From contig NZ_JALBCV010000015.1 of NCBI RefSeq assembly GCF_022602565.1, positions 16,946 to 80,945 of the forward strand: a DNA stretch of 64,000 nucleotides, in the 5' to 3' direction. A program made the translations under genes and the position numbers. Positions within the stretch are counted from its first letter, which is position 1. Each line of letters begins with the position of its first letter. The notes beneath the pieces are model-generated. The model had not been told where the DNA came from. It searched no databases and worked only from the letters and a program-made list of their open reading frames with translations. The stretch comes from Rosenbergiella metrosideri (GTDB lineage Bacteria; Pseudomonadota; Gammaproteobacteria; Enterobacterales; Enterobacteriaceae). Below, in pieces: positions 8,388 through 19,270 of this stretch.

Positions 8388-9905
8388 ATGTGTGGGATTG
8401 TCGGTATCAGCGGATTTTTACCTGTAAACCAAGCAATTTATGATGCGTTATCGGTGCTACAACACCGTGGACAAGATGCAGCAGGCATCTGTACGATTGA
8501 TCAGCTTAATTGCTTTCGCTTACGTAAAGCGAATGGACTCGTTAGTGACGTGTTTGAAGCGCGCCATATGCAACGTCTTCAAGGAACAATGGGTATTGGC
8601 CACGTTCGTTACCCTACTGCAGGTAGCTCAAGCGCCTCGGAAGCACAGCCATTCTATGTGAACTCTCCGTACGGTATTACGCTGGCACATAACGGCAATT
8701 TAACCAATGCCCATGAGCTGAGAACCCGTCTGTTCGAACAAGGGCGTCGCCATATCAACACGACGTCTGACTCGGAAGTTCTGCTCAATGTCTTCGCTCA
8801 AGAACTCGATCGTTTCCAAGATTACCCCCTGACAGCGGATAATATCTTTACCGCTATCGAGTGTGTGCACCGCCAAATCCGTGGTGCTTACGCTGTCGTG
8901 GCGATGCTCATTGGTCACGGCATGATTGCCTTTCGCGATCCTAATGGTATCCGTCCTTTAGTTTTAGGTAAGCGCCAATTGCCAGATGGCCGTAACGAAT
9001 ATATGGTCGCCTCAGAGAGTGTTGCCTTAGACACACTCGGTTTTGAATTTATCCGTGACGTTGTGGCCGGTGAAGCCGTTTATATTACTGAACAGGGTGA
9101 ACTCTTTACACGTCAATGTGCGGATGCGCCGAAGAATAATCCTTGCTTATTTGAGTACGTCTATTTCGCTCGTCCCGACTCCTTTATCGATAAGATCTCT
9201 GTCTATAACGCAAGAATTCGCATGGGTACCAAGCTAGGTGAAAAAATTGCCCGTGAATGGCGTGACTTGGATATCGACGTCGTCATTCCTATCCCTGAAA
9301 CCTCGACAGATGTTGCACTGGAAATTGCGCGCATCTTAGATAAGCCTTATCGTCAGGGATTTGTGAAAAACCGTTATGTTGGACGGACCTTTATTATGCC
9401 TGGACAGCAGCTGCGCCGCAGTGCCGTCCGCCGTAAACTGAACGCCAACCGTGCTGAGTTCCGTGATAAGAATGTACTGTTAGTCGACGATTCAATCGTT
9501 CGCGGAACCACCTCCGAGCAGATTATCGAGATGGCTCGTGAAGCAGGCGCCAAACGCGTTTACCTCGCTTCTGCCGCACCCGAAATCCGCTTCCCTAACG
9601 TGTATGGCATCGATATGCCAAGCGTCACTGAGCTGATTGCGCATGGTCGTGAAGTGGATGAAATTTGCCAATTAATCAAGGCTGATGCCCTTATTTTCCA
9701 AGATCTGAATGATCTGATTGAGGCGGTGAAAGAAGAGAACCCGGATATTACAGACTTCGAGTGTTCCGTCTTTAATGGTGTCTACGTCACTCAAGATGTT
9801 AACCAAGAATATCTGGATTACCTGCAATCCCTGCGTAAAGATGATGTGAAAGCCGTAGCACGGCAAAATGAGGTGGAAGGGCTGGAACTTCATAACGAAG
9901 GTTAA
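8388..9905 (+). CDS. purF: Amidophosphoribosyltransferase
   Basis: 505 residues, as in E. coli. It makes 5-phosphoribosylamine from PRPP and glutamine, the first step of purine synthesis. The N-terminal nucleophile hydrolase domain starts MCGIVGISG, with Cys2 becoming the catalytic residue after Met removal. Further glutaminase residues are in the [11 protein letters not shown] and [11 protein letters not shown] blocks. The phosphoribosyltransferase half has the PRPP loop [17 protein letters not shown] at about residues 363-379. The gene lies in the cvpA operon under the PUR box and ends at its own terminator. Confidence 0.98.
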   Translation: MCGIVGISGFLPVNQAIYDALSVLQHRGQDAAGICTIDQLNCFRLRKANGLVSDVFEARHMQRLQGTMGIGHVRYPTAGSSSASEAQPFYVNSPYGITLAHNGNLTNAHELRTRLFEQGRRHINTTSDSEVLLNVFAQELDRFQDYPLTADNIFTAIECVHRQIRGAYAVVAMLIGHGMIAFRDPNGIRPLVLGKRQLPDGRNEYMVASESVALDTLGFEFIRDVVAGEAVYITEQGELFTRQCADAPKNNPCLFEYVYFARPDSFIDKISVYNARIRMGTKLGEKIAREWRDLDIDVVIPIPETSTDVALEIARILDKPYRQGFVKNRYVGRTFIMPGQQLRRSAVRRKLNANRAEFRDKNVLLVDDSIVRGTTSEQIIEMAREAGAKRVYLASAAPEIRFPNVYGIDMPSVTELIAHGREVDEICQLIKADALIFQDLNDLIEAVKEENPDITDFECSVFNGVYVTQDVNQEYLDYLQSLRKDDVKAVARQNEVEGLELHNEG

Positions 9906-9924
9906 GCGCTTTTTCTTCTTGTAA

Positions 9925-9948
9925 ACAGGGCGAATATCGCCCTGTTTT
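9925..9948 (+). terminator. purF terminator
   Basis: Perfect 9-bp stem ACAGGGCGA / TCGCCCTGT with a 3-base loop and TTTT, 19 bases after the purF stop. Confidence 0.88.
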
Positions 9949-10007
9949 GCTTTCTGCTATACTAAGCCTTCGCAAAATAGCGCTCAGTGTGTGGGATACT
10001 CGTCATT

Positions 10008-10580
10008 ATGACCAAAAGATTAATCGTTGGCCTTTCTGGGGCAAGCGGAGCACAGTATGGTGTACGGTTGCTCGAGGTATTAAAATCAGTCCCCGAGGTT
10101 GAAACCCACCTTGTTGCGAGCATGGCTGCCCGTCAGACCCTCTCTTTAGAAACTGACTACAGCTGGCGAGATGTCCAAGCGATGGCAGACGAAGTCTATG
10201 ACGTGCGTGATATTGGTGCATCCATCTCATCGGGATCATTCAAAACGCTGGGTATGGTGATCCTGCCTTGTTCGATTAAAACCCTCTCCGCTATCGTCCA
10301 CAGCTACAGCGACACCTTGCTTACCCGCGCCGCTGATGTGGTATTAAAAGAGGGCCGTAAACTAGTACTCGGGGTGCGTGAAACGCCCTTACATCTTGGA
10401 CACTTACGGATGATGACCACTGCGGCTGAACTTGGGGCGATTATCATGCCGCCCGTCCCGGCGTTTTACCATCGTCCTAACGCTATCAACGATATTGTCG
10501 ATCAGACCGTTAACCGTATCATCGATCAGTTCGATATCGAGCTACCCGAAGACCTCTTTACCCGTTGGCAAGGTCACTAA
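10008..10580 (+). CDS. ubiX: Flavin prenyltransferase UbiX
   Basis: 190 residues (E. coli 189) when started at ATG 10008 (MTKRLIVGLSGASGAQYG). A GTG 7 codons upstream is in frame but outside the family. UbiX attaches a dimethylallyl group to FMN, making the prenyl-FMN cofactor that the decarboxylase UbiD uses in ubiquinone synthesis. The FMN-binding GLSGASGAQYGVRLLE, the SSGSFKTLGMVILPCSIKTLSAIVHSYSD block and the VRETPLHLGHLRMM block are all present. The neighbouring order purF-ubiX-his transport matches E. coli. It is outside the purF transcript because a terminator lies between. Confidence 0.97.
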   Translation: MTKRLIVGLSGASGAQYGVRLLEVLKSVPEVETHLVASMAARQTLSLETDYSWRDVQAMADEVYDVRDIGASISSGSFKTLGMVILPCSIKTLSAIVHSYSDTLLTRAADVVLKEGRKLVLGVRETPLHLGHLRMMTTAAELGAIIMPPVPAFYHRPNAINDIVDQTVNRIIDQFDIELPEDLFTRWQGH

Positions 10581-10673
10581 TGGTGCACACATGTTTTTTT
10601 GCACCACATTCGTGCTAATTTTCGCGCGAATCGCGATAAAATCCCACTAAACTTTGGCATGTTTTGTGCATTT

Positions 10674-10697
10674 CCAGTGAGAATTCTCTCTCACTGG
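10674..10697 (+). promoter_or_regulatory. Hairpin over the hisJ ribosome-binding site
   Basis: A perfect 9-bp inverted repeat, CCAGTGAGA / TCTCACTGG, with a 6-base loop. Its 3' arm ends in GG of the GGTG that is the only Shine-Dalgarno-like sequence before ATG 10706. It is not followed by a T tract, so it is not a terminator. In RNA it would hide the ribosome-binding site unless opened. Confidence 0.55.
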
Positions 10698-10705
10698 TGA
10701 TAGAC

Positions 10706-11488
10706 ATGAAAAAGTTGACGGTATTTGCTTCGCTGTTTTTAGGATTAACCCTTTCTAGCCATGCTTTCTCTGCACTGCCTACGCATCTTCGCTTTGGTAC
10801 TGACCCGAGCTATCCACCTTTTGAGTCGAAAAGCCCTGATGGCAAACTTGTTGGCTTCGACATTGATTTAGTCAATGAAATTTGTAAACGCATTGCGGCG
10901 CAATGCGAATTTGTACCAGGGGATTTCGATGGCCTCATTCCTTCCTTAAAAGCTGAAAAAATTGATGCGATAATCTCAGCCTTATCAATTACTGAGAAAC
11001 GCCTACAACAGATTGATTTTTCTGATAAATTATACGCATCCAATGCGCGTTTAGTCGCAGTGAAAGGCTCTTCTTTACAACCGACCGTGGCCTCATTAAA
11101 AGGGAAAACTATCGGAGTCGAGCAGGGGACCACTCAAGAAAACTATGCTGATAAATACTGGCGTGGTGCAGGCGTCACCATCGTACCTTACCAAGCACAA
11201 GATCAAGTTTATCAAGATTTAGCCTCAGGGCGCTTAGATGCAGCGTTTCAGGACGAAGTCCAAGCTAGCGAAGGCTTCCTAAAATCGGCGGAAGGCAAAG
11301 GTTATAGTTTTGCGGGGCCTGCCGTTAAAGATAAGGCTATTTTCGGGATTGGAACAGGAATTGGTCTACGCAAAGGGGATACGGAAGTAACCCAAGCCAT
11401 CAATAAAGCCATCGCTTCAATGCACAAAGATGGAACCTACGACAAATTGGCGAAAAAGTATTTCGATTTCAATATTTACGACGAGTAA
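10706..11488 (+). CDS. hisJ: Histidine/basic amino acid periplasmic binding protein
   Basis: 260 residues, the length of HisJ and ArgT. A cleavable signal peptide ends at ...SHAFSA, giving mature [20 protein letters not shown]. Family blocks are [53 protein letters not shown] and [15 protein letters not shown]. It captures L-histidine, or arginine/lysine/ornithine, and delivers it to HisQMP. The sequence mixes HisJ and ArgT traits (FAGPAVKDK and [12 protein letters not shown] are ArgT-like), so the preferred ligand cannot be told. E. coli has both argT and hisJ here; only one gene is present. Start chosen at the MKK signal peptide start. Confidence 0.93.
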   Translation: MKKLTVFASLFLGLTLSSHAFSALPTHLRFGTDPSYPPFESKSPDGKLVGFDIDLVNEICKRIAAQCEFVPGDFDGLIPSLKAEKIDAIISALSITEKRLQQIDFSDKLYASNARLVAVKGSSLQPTVASLKGKTIGVEQGTTQENYADKYWRGAGVTIVPYQAQDQVYQDLASGRLDAAFQDEVQASEGFLKSAEGKGYSFAGPAVKDKAIFGIGTGIGLRKGDTEVTQAINKAIASMHKDGTYDKLAKKYFDFNIYDE

Positions 11489-11499
11489 GTCCGACAGTG

Positions 11500-11528
11500 A
11501 CAGAGCGTCATCTGGCGCGGCGCTCTGT
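11500..11528 (+). other. Intergenic hairpin between hisJ and hisQ
   Basis: ACAGAGCG / CGCTCTGT, an 8-bp stem with a 13-base GC-rich loop, placed 12 bases after the hisJ stop. A stem here could stabilise or partly end the hisJ message, giving more binding protein than permease, as known for this operon in enterobacteria. There is no T tract. Confidence 0.55.
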
Positions 11529-11553
11529 ATTCGTAAGTTAAGAGGAGTCGTAG

Positions 11554-12240
11554 ATGTTAGAAGGTTACGGACAGGTGATTCTACAAGGAACGTGGATGAC
11601 AATCGAGCTTGCGCTCAGTGCTCTAATTTTAGCAGTGATTATTGGGTTGGCTGGCGCCGCGGCGCGTCTCTCCCGTTATCCTTGGTTACAGGCTATCGGT
11701 GCCACCTATACCACGATCGTGCGGGGTATTCCTGATTTAGTACTAATGTTACTGATCTTTTATGGTTTACAAATTGCGCTGAACCAAGTGACTCATGGTT
11801 TGGGTATCGCCCATATCGATATAGCCCCACTGCCAGCCGGAATTCTGACCTTGGGGTTTATTTATGGGGCATATTTTACGGAAACTTTCCGTGGTGCAGC
11901 ATTATCAGTCCCCCACGGACAACGTGAGGCCGCGGTTGCCTATGGGATGACACCTTGGCAATGTTTTGCCCGCATTACCTTTCCCTTGATGATGCGCTTT
12001 GCATTGCCGGCAATCGGGAATAACTGGCAAGTGATCTTAAAAGCCACGGCGTTGGTGTCGATTTTAGGCTTAGAAGAGTTGGTCAAAGCGACGCAACTTG
12101 CCGGAAAAAGTACCTGGCAACCTCTCTTTTTCGCATTGGTGGCGGGGGCGATATATCTACTTTTCACCTTAGTTTCACAACTTATCCTAGCTGGATTGAT
12201 GCGATTCTATGCTGTTGGCGTGAAGAAGGTGACATTATGA
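11554..12240 (+). CDS. hisQ: Histidine transport permease HisQ
   Basis: 228 residues (E. coli 228). An ABC importer inner-membrane subunit with about five transmembrane helices. The EAA loop lies at about residues 127-146 (GQREAAVAYGMTPWQCFARI), the site that contacts the ATPase HisP. The start MLEGYGQVILQGTWMTIELAL is typical. The ribosome-binding site is AAGAGGAG. Its stop overlaps the hisM start by 4 bases (ATGA), implying coupled translation of the two permease subunits. Confidence 0.96.
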   Translation: MLEGYGQVILQGTWMTIELALSALILAVIIGLAGAAARLSRYPWLQAIGATYTTIVRGIPDLVLMLLIFYGLQIALNQVTHGLGIAHIDIAPLPAGILTLGFIYGAYFTETFRGAALSVPHGQREAAVAYGMTPWQCFARITFPLMMRFALPAIGNNWQVILKATALVSILGLEELVKATQLAGKSTWQPLFFALVAGAIYLLFTLVSQLILAGLMRFYAVGVKKVTL

Positions 12241-12944
12241 ATGCAATCCTTCAACAATATTGGCAGTCGCTGCTTTGGACCAATGGTTACCAACTCAGTG
12301 GGTTAGCTATGACACTGTGGCTACTGGTCTTTTCGATGGTAGTGGGGGGGATACTCGCTTTATTCTTATCGATTGGCCGCATCTCATCCCGTCGCTGGCT
12401 GTCGCTGCCGATTGCGCTGTTTACCTTTGTGTTTCGGGGCACACCTTTGTATGTCCAACTATTAATTATCTACACTGGGATCTATACCTTACAGGTGGTT
12501 AAAGATCATCACTTGCTGAATGAATTTTTCCGTAGCGGGTTACATTGTACGCTGCTGGCGTTAACGCTGAACACTGCAGCCTATACCACTGAAATCCTTG
12601 CAGGAGCGATAAGGGCCGTTCCCGCTGGGGAGATTGAGGCCGCCCAAGCTTACGGTTTTCGTGGCTTGACCTTATGGCGTTCAATTATTCTTCCCTCAGC
12701 ATTTCGCACTGCATTACCGGCATACAGTAATGAAGTCATTTTATTATTACACTCGACCTCGTTGGCATTCACCGCGACAGTTCCGGATATCTTAAAAGTG
12801 GCTCGGGATATTAACGCTGACACCTACCAACCTTTTACGGCCTTCGGTATTGCCGCAGTCCTTTATCTTTTTATCTCCTGCGTTTTGATTATGGCATTTC
12901 GCCAGCTAGAGAAGCGCTGGTTACCGCATATCAGTTCACGCTAA
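12237..12944 (+). CDS. hisM: Histidine transport permease HisM
   Basis: 235 residues (E. coli 238). The second permease subunit of the HisQMP2 complex, with about five transmembrane segments. The EAA loop is at about residues 130-150 ([20 protein letters not shown]). [18 protein letters not shown] is the family N-terminal block. It overlaps hisQ by 4 bases and hisP follows after 10 bases. Confidence 0.96.
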   Translation: MNAILQQYWQSLLWTNGYQLSGLAMTLWLLVFSMVVGGILALFLSIGRISSRRWLSLPIALFTFVFRGTPLYVQLLIIYTGIYTLQVVKDHHLLNEFFRSGLHCTLLALTLNTAAYTTEILAGAIRAVPAGEIEAAQAYGFRGLTLWRSIILPSAFRTALPAYSNEVILLLHSTSLAFTATVPDILKVARDINADTYQPFTAFGIAAVLYLFISCVLIMAFRQLEKRWLPHISSR

Positions 12945-12954
12945 GGGTTTACGT

Positions 12955-13731
12955 ATGGTGTCCACCGAAAAATTAAGAATTGAACAGCTACATAAATCTT
13001 ATGGTCAGCATGAAGTATTAAAAGGCATCAGCCTTACCGCCAATGAGGGTGATGTCATTGCGATTATCGGCGCGTCTGGATCAGGGAAAAGCACCTTTCT
13101 ACGTTGCCTAAACTTCCTTGAGTCGCCGAATAAGGGCGATATTTGGCTCAATCAACGGCAGATCGCGCTCGCCGCTGATCGTACACAACAGTTACAGGTT
13201 TCGGATAAACAACAACTGAAGTTATTACGTAGCAAATTATGCATGGTATTCCAACACTTCAATCTGTGGAGCCATATGACCGTGCTGCAGAATGTCATGG
13301 AAGCCCCGTGCAAAGTCCTTGGTATAGCCAAAGCCGAGGCGCAAGAGAAGGCGGAATATACGTTACGTAAAGTAGGGATCGATCCGGTGAATTGGAAAAA
13401 ATATCCCGTCCACTTATCGGGGGGACAGCAACAGCGGGTAGCTATTGCTCGGGCATTAGCCATGGATCCTGAGATTCTATTGTTCGATGAACCGACCTCG
13501 GCCTTAGATCCTGAGTTAGTGGGAGAAGTGTTGCGGATTATGCTGCAGCTGGCTAAAGAAGGCAAAACCATGATTATGGTGACCCACGAGATGGCGTTTG
13601 CCAAAGAGGTTTCCTCGCAGGTAATTTTCCTCCATCAAGGCAAGATTGAAGAGCAGGGTTCCCCTGAGGAAATTTTTAACTGTCCTCAGTCGCCACGTTT
13701 GCAACAATTTCTCAGTAATAACTTAAAATAA
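12955..13731 (+). CDS. hisP: Histidine transport ATPase HisP
   Basis: 258 residues (E. coli 257). ABC ATPase that powers import through HisQM. The Walker A motif GASGSGKST is at about residue 39, the signature [15 protein letters not shown] at about 154, the Walker [15 protein letters not shown] at about 177, and the switch His in MVTHEMAFA. Last gene of the hisJQMP operon. The 117 bases after it have no convincing terminator. Confidence 0.97.
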   Translation: MVSTEKLRIEQLHKSYGQHEVLKGISLTANEGDVIAIIGASGSGKSTFLRCLNFLESPNKGDIWLNQRQIALAADRTQQLQVSDKQQLKLLRSKLCMVFQHFNLWSHMTVLQNVMEAPCKVLGIAKAEAQEKAEYTLRKVGIDPVNWKKYPVHLSGGQQQRVAIARALAMDPEILLFDEPTSALDPELVGEVLRIMLQLAKEGKTMIMVTHEMAFAKEVSSQVIFLHQGKIEEQGSPEEIFNCPQSPRLQQFLSNNLK

Positions 13732-13848
13732 AATGAAAAGCATTTCTTCATAATGCTAGAGATTGCGAAATTAAATTTTACTTATTACTCTTAGGGTAAA
13801 TCAAAGCACATAGCGTCGAGTAGCGACTCGCGTTAAAAAGGGTTAACC

Positions 13849-14370
13849 ATGGTTGAACAAATGCCTGTAGGTCAGATTGAATGGGTTGATATTGTTGATG
13901 AGAATGATGAAGTTGTCGCGACGGCTGCTCGTCAACAAATGCGCGCGGAATCTCTACGTCATCGCGCAACCTATATCGTTGTGACACAAGGCACTGGCCG
14001 TATTTTGGTCCAACGTCGCGCAGAAAATAAGGATTTTGCCCCGGGGAAGCTCGATGCGACAGCCGGTGGGGTGGTGCAATCGGGGGAAGAGCTTCTTGCT
14101 TCAGCGCGCCGCGAAGCAGAGGAAGAGTTAGGTATCGCGGATGTGCCTCTCGCGGAACATGGGAAGTTTTATTTTGAAGATGAGGGATGTCGGGTGTGGG
14201 GAAGCTTGTTTAGCTGCGTCTGCCATGGCCCTTTTGCGTTACAAGATGGTGAAGTGACAGAAGTGTTTTGGATGACACCCGAAGAGATCACCGCTCGTTG
14301 CGATGAATTTACCGATGATTCGCTAAAAGCCTTAGCGTTGTGGTTAGCCCGTAACGGCGAAAACCGTTAA
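13849..14370 (+). CDS. yfcD: Nudix hydrolase YfcD
   Basis: 173 residues (E. coli YfcD 180). The Nudix box is complete, [24 protein letters not shown] at about residues 75-98, written here as G-X5-E-X7-REAEEELG. The N-terminal [22 protein letters not shown] segment and the HRATYIVV block are those of the isopentenyl-diphosphate isomerase-like Nudix group. The substrate of YfcD is not established. ATG 13849 or the in-frame ATG 13861 (MPVGQIEW) may be the start. It is a single gene pointing towards pta; the two genes converge on a shared hairpin. Confidence 0.92.
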   Translation: MVEQMPVGQIEWVDIVDENDEVVATAARQQMRAESLRHRATYIVVTQGTGRILVQRRAENKDFAPGKLDATAGGVVQSGEELLASARREAEEELGIADVPLAEHGKFYFEDEGCRVWGSLFSCVCHGPFALQDGEVTEVFWMTPEEITARCDEFTDDSLKALALWLARNGENR

Positions 14371-14387
14371 GGCATACACACTGAATC

Positions 14388-14415
14388 GCCACCTGTTACC
14401 AAGGTCGCAGGTGGC
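14388..14415. terminator. Convergent hairpin between yfcD and pta
   Basis: GCCACCTG / CAGGTGGC, an 8-bp perfect stem with a 12-base loop, between the convergent ends of yfcD and pta. T-rich sequence is weak on both sides, so intrinsic termination is only likely, not certain. Confidence 0.55.
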
Positions 14416-14422
14416 TTATCGG

Positions 14423-16573
14423 TTAGCCTCTGTTTTCAGCTTGCTGAGACTGAATTGCAGTGAGTGCAATGGTATAGACGATATCGTCGACCAATGCCCC
14501 CCGCGACAGGTCATTCACTGGCTTGCGCATACCTTGCAGCATGGGTCCAATGGAAATCAATTCCGCCGAACGCTGTACGGCTTTATAAGTCGTGTTACCG
14601 GTATTGAGGTCAGGGAAGATAAACACTGTCGCGCGGCCCGCCACCCGTGAATTCGGTGCTTTAGACTTCGCCACATCTTCCATAATTGCGGCATCGTATT
14701 GCAATGGCCCATCAATGAACAGGTCAGGGCGCTTCTCTTGCGCAAGACGCGTCGCTTCTCGCACTTTATCAACATCGCTACCGCTGCCAGAATTTCCCGT
14801 TGAGTAAGAGATCATCGCGACACGTGGTTCAATACCGAACGCTGCAGCGGAGTCTGCCGACTGAATAGCAATTTCCGCTAATTGTTCAGCGTTCGGGTCC
14901 GGATTGATCGCACAGTCTCCATATACCAGCACTTGTTCAGGTAATAACATAAAGAACACGGAAGAGACGATGCTGCTGTTAGGCGCGGTTTTGATTAACT
15001 GTAGCGGTGGGCGAATAGTATTGGCAGTAGTATGGACTGCGCCAGAGACCAATCCATCTACTTCACCTTTTTCCAACATCAGGGTACCGAGTACAACGTT
15101 ATCTTCCAGCTGTTCACGGGCCACAACTTCCGTCATACCTTTGTTTTTACGTAGCTCGACCAGTCGAGAGACATAGTCTTCTCTGACTGCCTGCGGATCC
15201 ACAATGCTGACACCATTCCCTAGTACGATCCCTTGTACGGAGGCAACGCGTCGAATTTCTGCGGGATCCCCGAGTAATACGCATTGGGCAATTTTACGTT
15301 CTGCACAAATTGCGGCGGCACGTAAGGTTCGGGGTTCGTCGCCTTCCGGTAACACAATACGTTTAGCAGCTTGACGGGCCAGCTCGGTTAATTGATAACG
15401 GAATGCAGGTGGCGAGAGGAGACGGCTACGTTCGGCGACCGATCCAAGGGAGTCAATCCACGGTTTATCAATATAACCGGCAATAAACTCCTGCACCTTC
15501 TCAATACGCTGAGTATCATCTACCGGAATTTCTGAGTTGAAACTTTGTAGCGTTAGTGAGGTTTGCCACGTATTGGTTTTCACCAAGAAAACGGGAAGGC
15601 CAGTTTGGAATGCCCGCGAACAGAGTTCCTGTACCGCTGGATCAATCTGGTAACCGCCTGTTAATAAAATCGCACCGATTTCAACGCCGTTCATTGCTGC
15701 TAGACACGCTGCCACGAGTACATCGGGGCGGTCAGCTGAGGTCACCAACAAAGAGCCTGGACGGAATAATTTAAGCATATTCGGTAGGCTACGTGCGCAA
15801 AAGGTCACTGATTGAATCCGGCGAGTGGTGATATCACCCTCGTTAATAATCTCAGCCTTAAGATGTCGACACATATCAATGGCACGCGTAGCAATCAGAT
15901 CGAAATTCCAAGGGATCGCCCCAAGTACCGGAAGAGGGGAGGGTTGACTAAACTGTTCGAAGGTGAAATTGGCCACGGTGGCTTCATTGGTATCATCGAA
16001 CATTTCCGACAGGTCGGGTCTGGTACGGCCTTCTTCATCAGTTGGGGCATTGATCTTATTAATGATCAGCCCAGCGATATTTTTATTCTTACGACCACCG
16101 AAGCTATTGAGTTGTAGCTCAACTCTCTCTTTCAACTGAGTGGGCGTGTCGGTGCCAGGCGAAACGACAAAGATAATTTCAGCATTGAGGGTTTTGGCAA
16201 TTTTATAGTTAAGGGTTTGCGCAAATTGACGCTTGCGCGTTGGGACTAATCCCTCAACTAATACCACTTCCGCATTCGCGGTATTATTATGGTAGTGAGC
16301 AATAATCTCTTCCATTAGGATATCTTGCTGATTATTACTCAGTAAATTCTCAACATAGCTTAAGGCTAAAGGTGCCACGGCTGGAATCGAGGATGTTGCG
16401 TTGATAATTTCCGTAGTATGGTCCAGCGACTTATCGGAATCACGCGCTTGGGCGATGGGCTTGAACACGCTAATACGCATGCCTTTGCGTTCCATCGCAC
16501 GGATCACCCCTAAGCTCACGCTAGTCAGACCCACACCTGTGCTCAGTGGCACTAGCATAATAGTACGAGACAA
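14423..16573 (-). CDS. pta: Phosphate acetyltransferase
   Basis: 716 residues (E. coli 714), the long enterobacterial form. It interconverts acetyl-CoA and acetyl phosphate in acetate overflow and assimilation. The N-terminal ~220 residues are the P-loop-like domain ([20 protein letters not shown]) and the middle is a DRTGG domain ([35 protein letters not shown] split around residue 290). The C-terminal ~320 residues are the catalytic PTA domain ([36 protein letters not shown]). Directly downstream of ackA (42 bases), so one operon. Acetyl phosphate made here can also phosphorylate response regulators, including RcsB encoded in this window. Confidence 0.98.
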   Translation of the reverse strand: MSRTIMLVPLSTGVGLTSVSLGVIRAMERKGMRISVFKPIAQARDSDKSLDHTTEIINATSSIPAVAPLALSYVENLLSNNQQDILMEEIIAHYHNNTANAEVVLVEGLVPTRKRQFAQTLNYKIAKTLNAEIIFVVSPGTDTPTQLKERVELQLNSFGGRKNKNIAGLIINKINAPTDEEGRTRPDLSEMFDDTNEATVANFTFEQFSQPSPLPVLGAIPWNFDLIATRAIDMCRHLKAEIINEGDITTRRIQSVTFCARSLPNMLKLFRPGSLLVTSADRPDVLVAACLAAMNGVEIGAILLTGGYQIDPAVQELCSRAFQTGLPVFLVKTNTWQTSLTLQSFNSEIPVDDTQRIEKVQEFIAGYIDKPWIDSLGSVAERSRLLSPPAFRYQLTELARQAAKRIVLPEGDEPRTLRAAAICAERKIAQCVLLGDPAEIRRVASVQGIVLGNGVSIVDPQAVREDYVSRLVELRKNKGMTEVVAREQLEDNVVLGTLMLEKGEVDGLVSGAVHTTANTIRPPLQLIKTAPNSSIVSSVFFMLLPEQVLVYGDCAINPDPNAEQLAEIAIQSADSAAAFGIEPRVAMISYSTGNSGSGSDVDKVREATRLAQEKRPDLFIDGPLQYDAAIMEDVAKSKAPNSRVAGRATVFIFPDLNTGNTTYKAVQRSAELISIGPMLQGMRKPVNDLSRGALVDDIVYTIALTAIQSQQAENRG

Positions 16574-16615
16574 ATTAACCCCCCTCTACAATTCTTGAAA
16601 CTAATAGTAAATCTG

Positions 16616-17818
16616 TTAAGCCGTAAGTGTTGCTGCGTCTTGTGCAATGACCCATTCTTCATTAGTTGGAATCACTAAGATTGGGCAGCTACCGTCACGT
16701 TGAATCGCTCCAGTCTCGCCAAAGCGAGCAGCTAAGTTTTTTGTCTCATCGATAGCGAGATTTAAGAGTGCAAGCTTCTGCACCGTTTGTTCACGAATTT
16801 TAGCTGAGTTTTCGCCAATTCCTCCCGTGAAAATTACCGCATCGAGTCTACCGTCCATCAGCGAGGAGTAGGCGCCGATATATTTTGCTAGACGATGGCA
16901 GAAGACATCTAAAGCACGTTTGGCCTCAGGTTTGTCGGCGAAATTATCCTCGACAAAGCGGCAATCACTCGTCACACCCGTCAGCCCCAGTAATCCTGAC
17001 TCTTTGGTCAGCATCTGATTAATCTGTGCGACGTCCATTCCTAAATTATCGTGAAGATAGAAAATGATAGCAGGATCAATATCGCCACTGCGGGTACCCA
17101 TTACTAATCCTTCCAACGGCGTGAGACCCATTGAGGTATCAACACATTTACCTTGGCGGATAGCGGCGACCGACCCACCGTTACCGAGGTGGCAAGTGAT
17201 AACATTCAGATCGTCTACTGATTTTTCGAGGAGCTTAGCCGCTTGACGAGAGACATAGAAATGGCTTGTACCGTGGGCACCGTATCGACGAATACCGTGT
17301 TGCTCATAGAGCGCATAAGGCAGCGCATAAAGATAGGCTTCCTCCGGCATAGTCTGGTGAAAAGCGGTGTCAAAAACGGCCACGTTTTTGGTCGTTAGAT
17401 GAGGGAAGTTTTTAAACGCCTCGTGAATTCCAATTAGATGGGCAGGATTATGCAGCGGCGCGAAACAGGTCGCTTGTTCAATGGCGCTGATGATTTGATC
17501 GGTAATTATTACCGATTGAGTCAGATGCTCGCCACCATGGACAATGCGGTGACCGATAGCACGAATTTTTTCAGAAAGCTCAGGTGCGTCGACGAGAATA
17601 CGATTAACGATAAAGCCCAATGCCTCACTGTGGGCGGCACCTGCACCCAGTGACGACTCTTGTTTCGCTCCCGCATATTTCCATTTTATACGGGCTTCTG
17701 GCAACGAAAAACATTCGGCTAAACCGGAAAGGTATTCTGCGCCAGTAGCGGGATCAAGAATGGCAAACTTCAGAGAAGAACTGCCACAATTTAGAACCAG
17801 AACTAAGTTATTCGACAT
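16616..17818 (-). CDS. ackA: Acetate kinase
   Basis: 400 residues, as in E. coli, from the ATG at 17818 ([22 protein letters not shown]) with AGGTG upstream. In-frame codons further upstream are outside the family. It makes ATP and acetate from acetyl phosphate. Motifs include the phosphate-1 segment [15 protein letters not shown], the [19 protein letters not shown] block and [10 protein letters not shown] near the C-terminus. First gene of ackA-pta. Divergent from yfbV across about 295 bases that must hold both promoters. Confidence 0.98.
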   Translation of the reverse strand: MSNNLVLVLNCGSSSLKFAILDPATGAEYLSGLAECFSLPEARIKWKYAGAKQESSLGAGAAHSEALGFIVNRILVDAPELSEKIRAIGHRIVHGGEHLTQSVIITDQIISAIEQATCFAPLHNPAHLIGIHEAFKNFPHLTTKNVAVFDTAFHQTMPEEAYLYALPYALYEQHGIRRYGAHGTSHFYVSRQAAKLLEKSVDDLNVITCHLGNGGSVAAIRQGKCVDTSMGLTPLEGLVMGTRSGDIDPAIIFYLHDNLGMDVAQINQMLTKESGLLGLTGVTSDCRFVEDNFADKPEAKRALDVFCHRLAKYIGAYSSLMDGRLDAVIFTGGIGENSAKIREQTVQKLALLNLAIDETKNLAARFGETGAIQRDGSCPILVIPTNEEWVIAQDAATLTA

Positions 17819-18113
17819 AAACGCACCTGAAAATGTTATATGTAAGCCCCCAAAAATCCTCTGAAAAGGGGGCGCTATCGTTATGCTAATATACACTGGT
17901 CAATAGGAATAACTATGTTCTGAGGCAACACTCTAGCGATTTATAGGATTGTTCAGAGTAATCAGTGTAAGTTTGTGTCATCTTTCTCATCGATTGACGA
18001 TCGGGGTGGTATCCTTGACCCATTTATGCACGCAGAGAGTGTGGTGTGAATGGTACTCCCAATTAATCGGGATTTAAAACTTTTTAAACTCTTCGGCTTT
18101 TGAGGCAAAAATA

Positions 18114-18563
18114 ATGAACGATACGCATCGACCAGGGCTGTTTGCTACGCTGCGTCTTGGCAAAAAGTATATGAAAAGTTGGCCACAGGAGAAGAGTCTC
18201 TCTGCCATTTTTCCTGAAAATAGAGTGTGTCGAGCCACACAGTTTGGTATTCGTTTTATGCCACCTATAGCAGTCTTCATTCTATGCTGGCAACTCGCGT
18301 TCCATGCACAAATTGGCCCCGCCATTGCGACGGCGGTGTTTGCCTGTAGTTTACCTGTGCAAGGTCTTTGGTGGCTGGGCAAAAGGGCGCGTAAACCGTT
18401 AGCTGGCGGAACGTTAGAGTGGTTCCACACTATTCGTGAAAAGCTACAAACCTCTGGTCAAGCCATCAACCTACCTCAAGGCGAGGTGACCTATCAGCAT
18501 CTTGCAGAATTATTAATGAAGGCTTTCAAACAGTTGGATAAAGCCTTTTTGGATGAACTGTAG
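18114..18563 (+). CDS. yfbV: UPF0208 membrane protein YfbV
   Basis: 149 residues (E. coli 151). Two closely spaced hydrophobic segments at about residues 46-64 and 70-88 form an inner-membrane hairpin, with basic ends. The signature LRLGKKYMKSWPQEKSLSAIFPENRV is intact. In E. coli YfbV is linked to limiting the influence of MatP on DNA outside the Ter macrodomain. Its biochemical role is not known. It lies divergent to ackA, as in E. coli, with hxpA 17 bases downstream. Confidence 0.94.
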   Translation: MNDTHRPGLFATLRLGKKYMKSWPQEKSLSAIFPENRVCRATQFGIRFMPPIAVFILCWQLAFHAQIGPAIATAVFACSLPVQGLWWLGKRARKPLAGGTLEWFHTIREKLQTSGQAINLPQGEVTYQHLAELLMKAFKQLDKAFLDEL

Positions 18564-18580
18564 CGACAAGGGAAGTAATT

Positions 18581-19219
18581 ATGTATCAAGGATTCCTTTT
18601 TGACTTGGATGGCACGTTAGTTGACTCCTTAACCGTGGTGGAAACGGTATGGTCGAAATGGGGAGAACGCCATGCCATTCCTGCCTCAGAAATTCTAGCG
18701 TTTATTCACGGTAAGCAAGCTATGACCTCTTTACGTCATTTTCTCCCGCAAGCGGACGAAGCGACTCTGCGTGAAGAGTTTTTGTGGCTGGAACATCTTG
18801 AGTCGACGACGGTGGACGGGATTGTCCCGCTGCCGGGTGCGAAAGCGTTACTGACTTATTTGACTGAGCAGAAAATTCCTTGGGCAATTGTCACCTCCGG
18901 CAGCCTGCCTGTCGCGACAGTGCGTTTCGAGGTTTTGGCGCTCCCCCGTCCGGCAGTGTTTATTACTGCTGAACAGGTTGCGAAAGGCAAACCGCATCCG
19001 GATCCCTACTTGTTAGGGGCTGAACAGCTAGGGTTGGCACCAGAGCGCTGTGTGGTGGTGGAAGATGCTGTGGCAGGAATCGAAGCTGGCTTGGCGGCAA
19101 AATGCGCTGTCGTCGCAGTGAATGCTCCCGTCGAGGCCGCTCACTTAAAGGCGACGTACCCGGTGAAGAGTTTAACCGATCTTGTTATTACACCAACGAC
19201 TCAAGGTTTCAGACTTTGA
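18581..19219 (+). CDS. hxpA: HAD-family sugar phosphatase (HxpA/YfbT type)
   Basis: 212 residues (E. coli HxpA 216). Haloacid dehalogenase phosphatase. Motif I FDLDGTLVDS is at residues 7-16 with the nucleophile Asp8 and acid Asp10. Motif II is VTSGS near residue 107, motif III Lys in KGKPHPDPY, and motif IV VVEDAVAGIEAG. A helical cap lies between motifs I and II. The E. coli enzyme acts on sugar phosphates such as fructose-1-phosphate. It follows yfbV closely and is probably co-transcribed. Confidence 0.9.
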   Translation: MYQGFLFDLDGTLVDSLTVVETVWSKWGERHAIPASEILAFIHGKQAMTSLRHFLPQADEATLREEFLWLEHLESTTVDGIVPLPGAKALLTYLTEQKIPWAIVTSGSLPVATVRFEVLALPRPAVFITAEQVAKGKPHPDPYLLGAEQLGLAPERCVVVEDAVAGIEAGLAAKCAVVAVNAPVEAAHLKATYPVKSLTDLVITPTTQGFRL

Positions 19220-19270
19220 GTCTATAGCGGACTGAGCGAAGACATCGAGTGGCTCGATGTCTTACTAACG

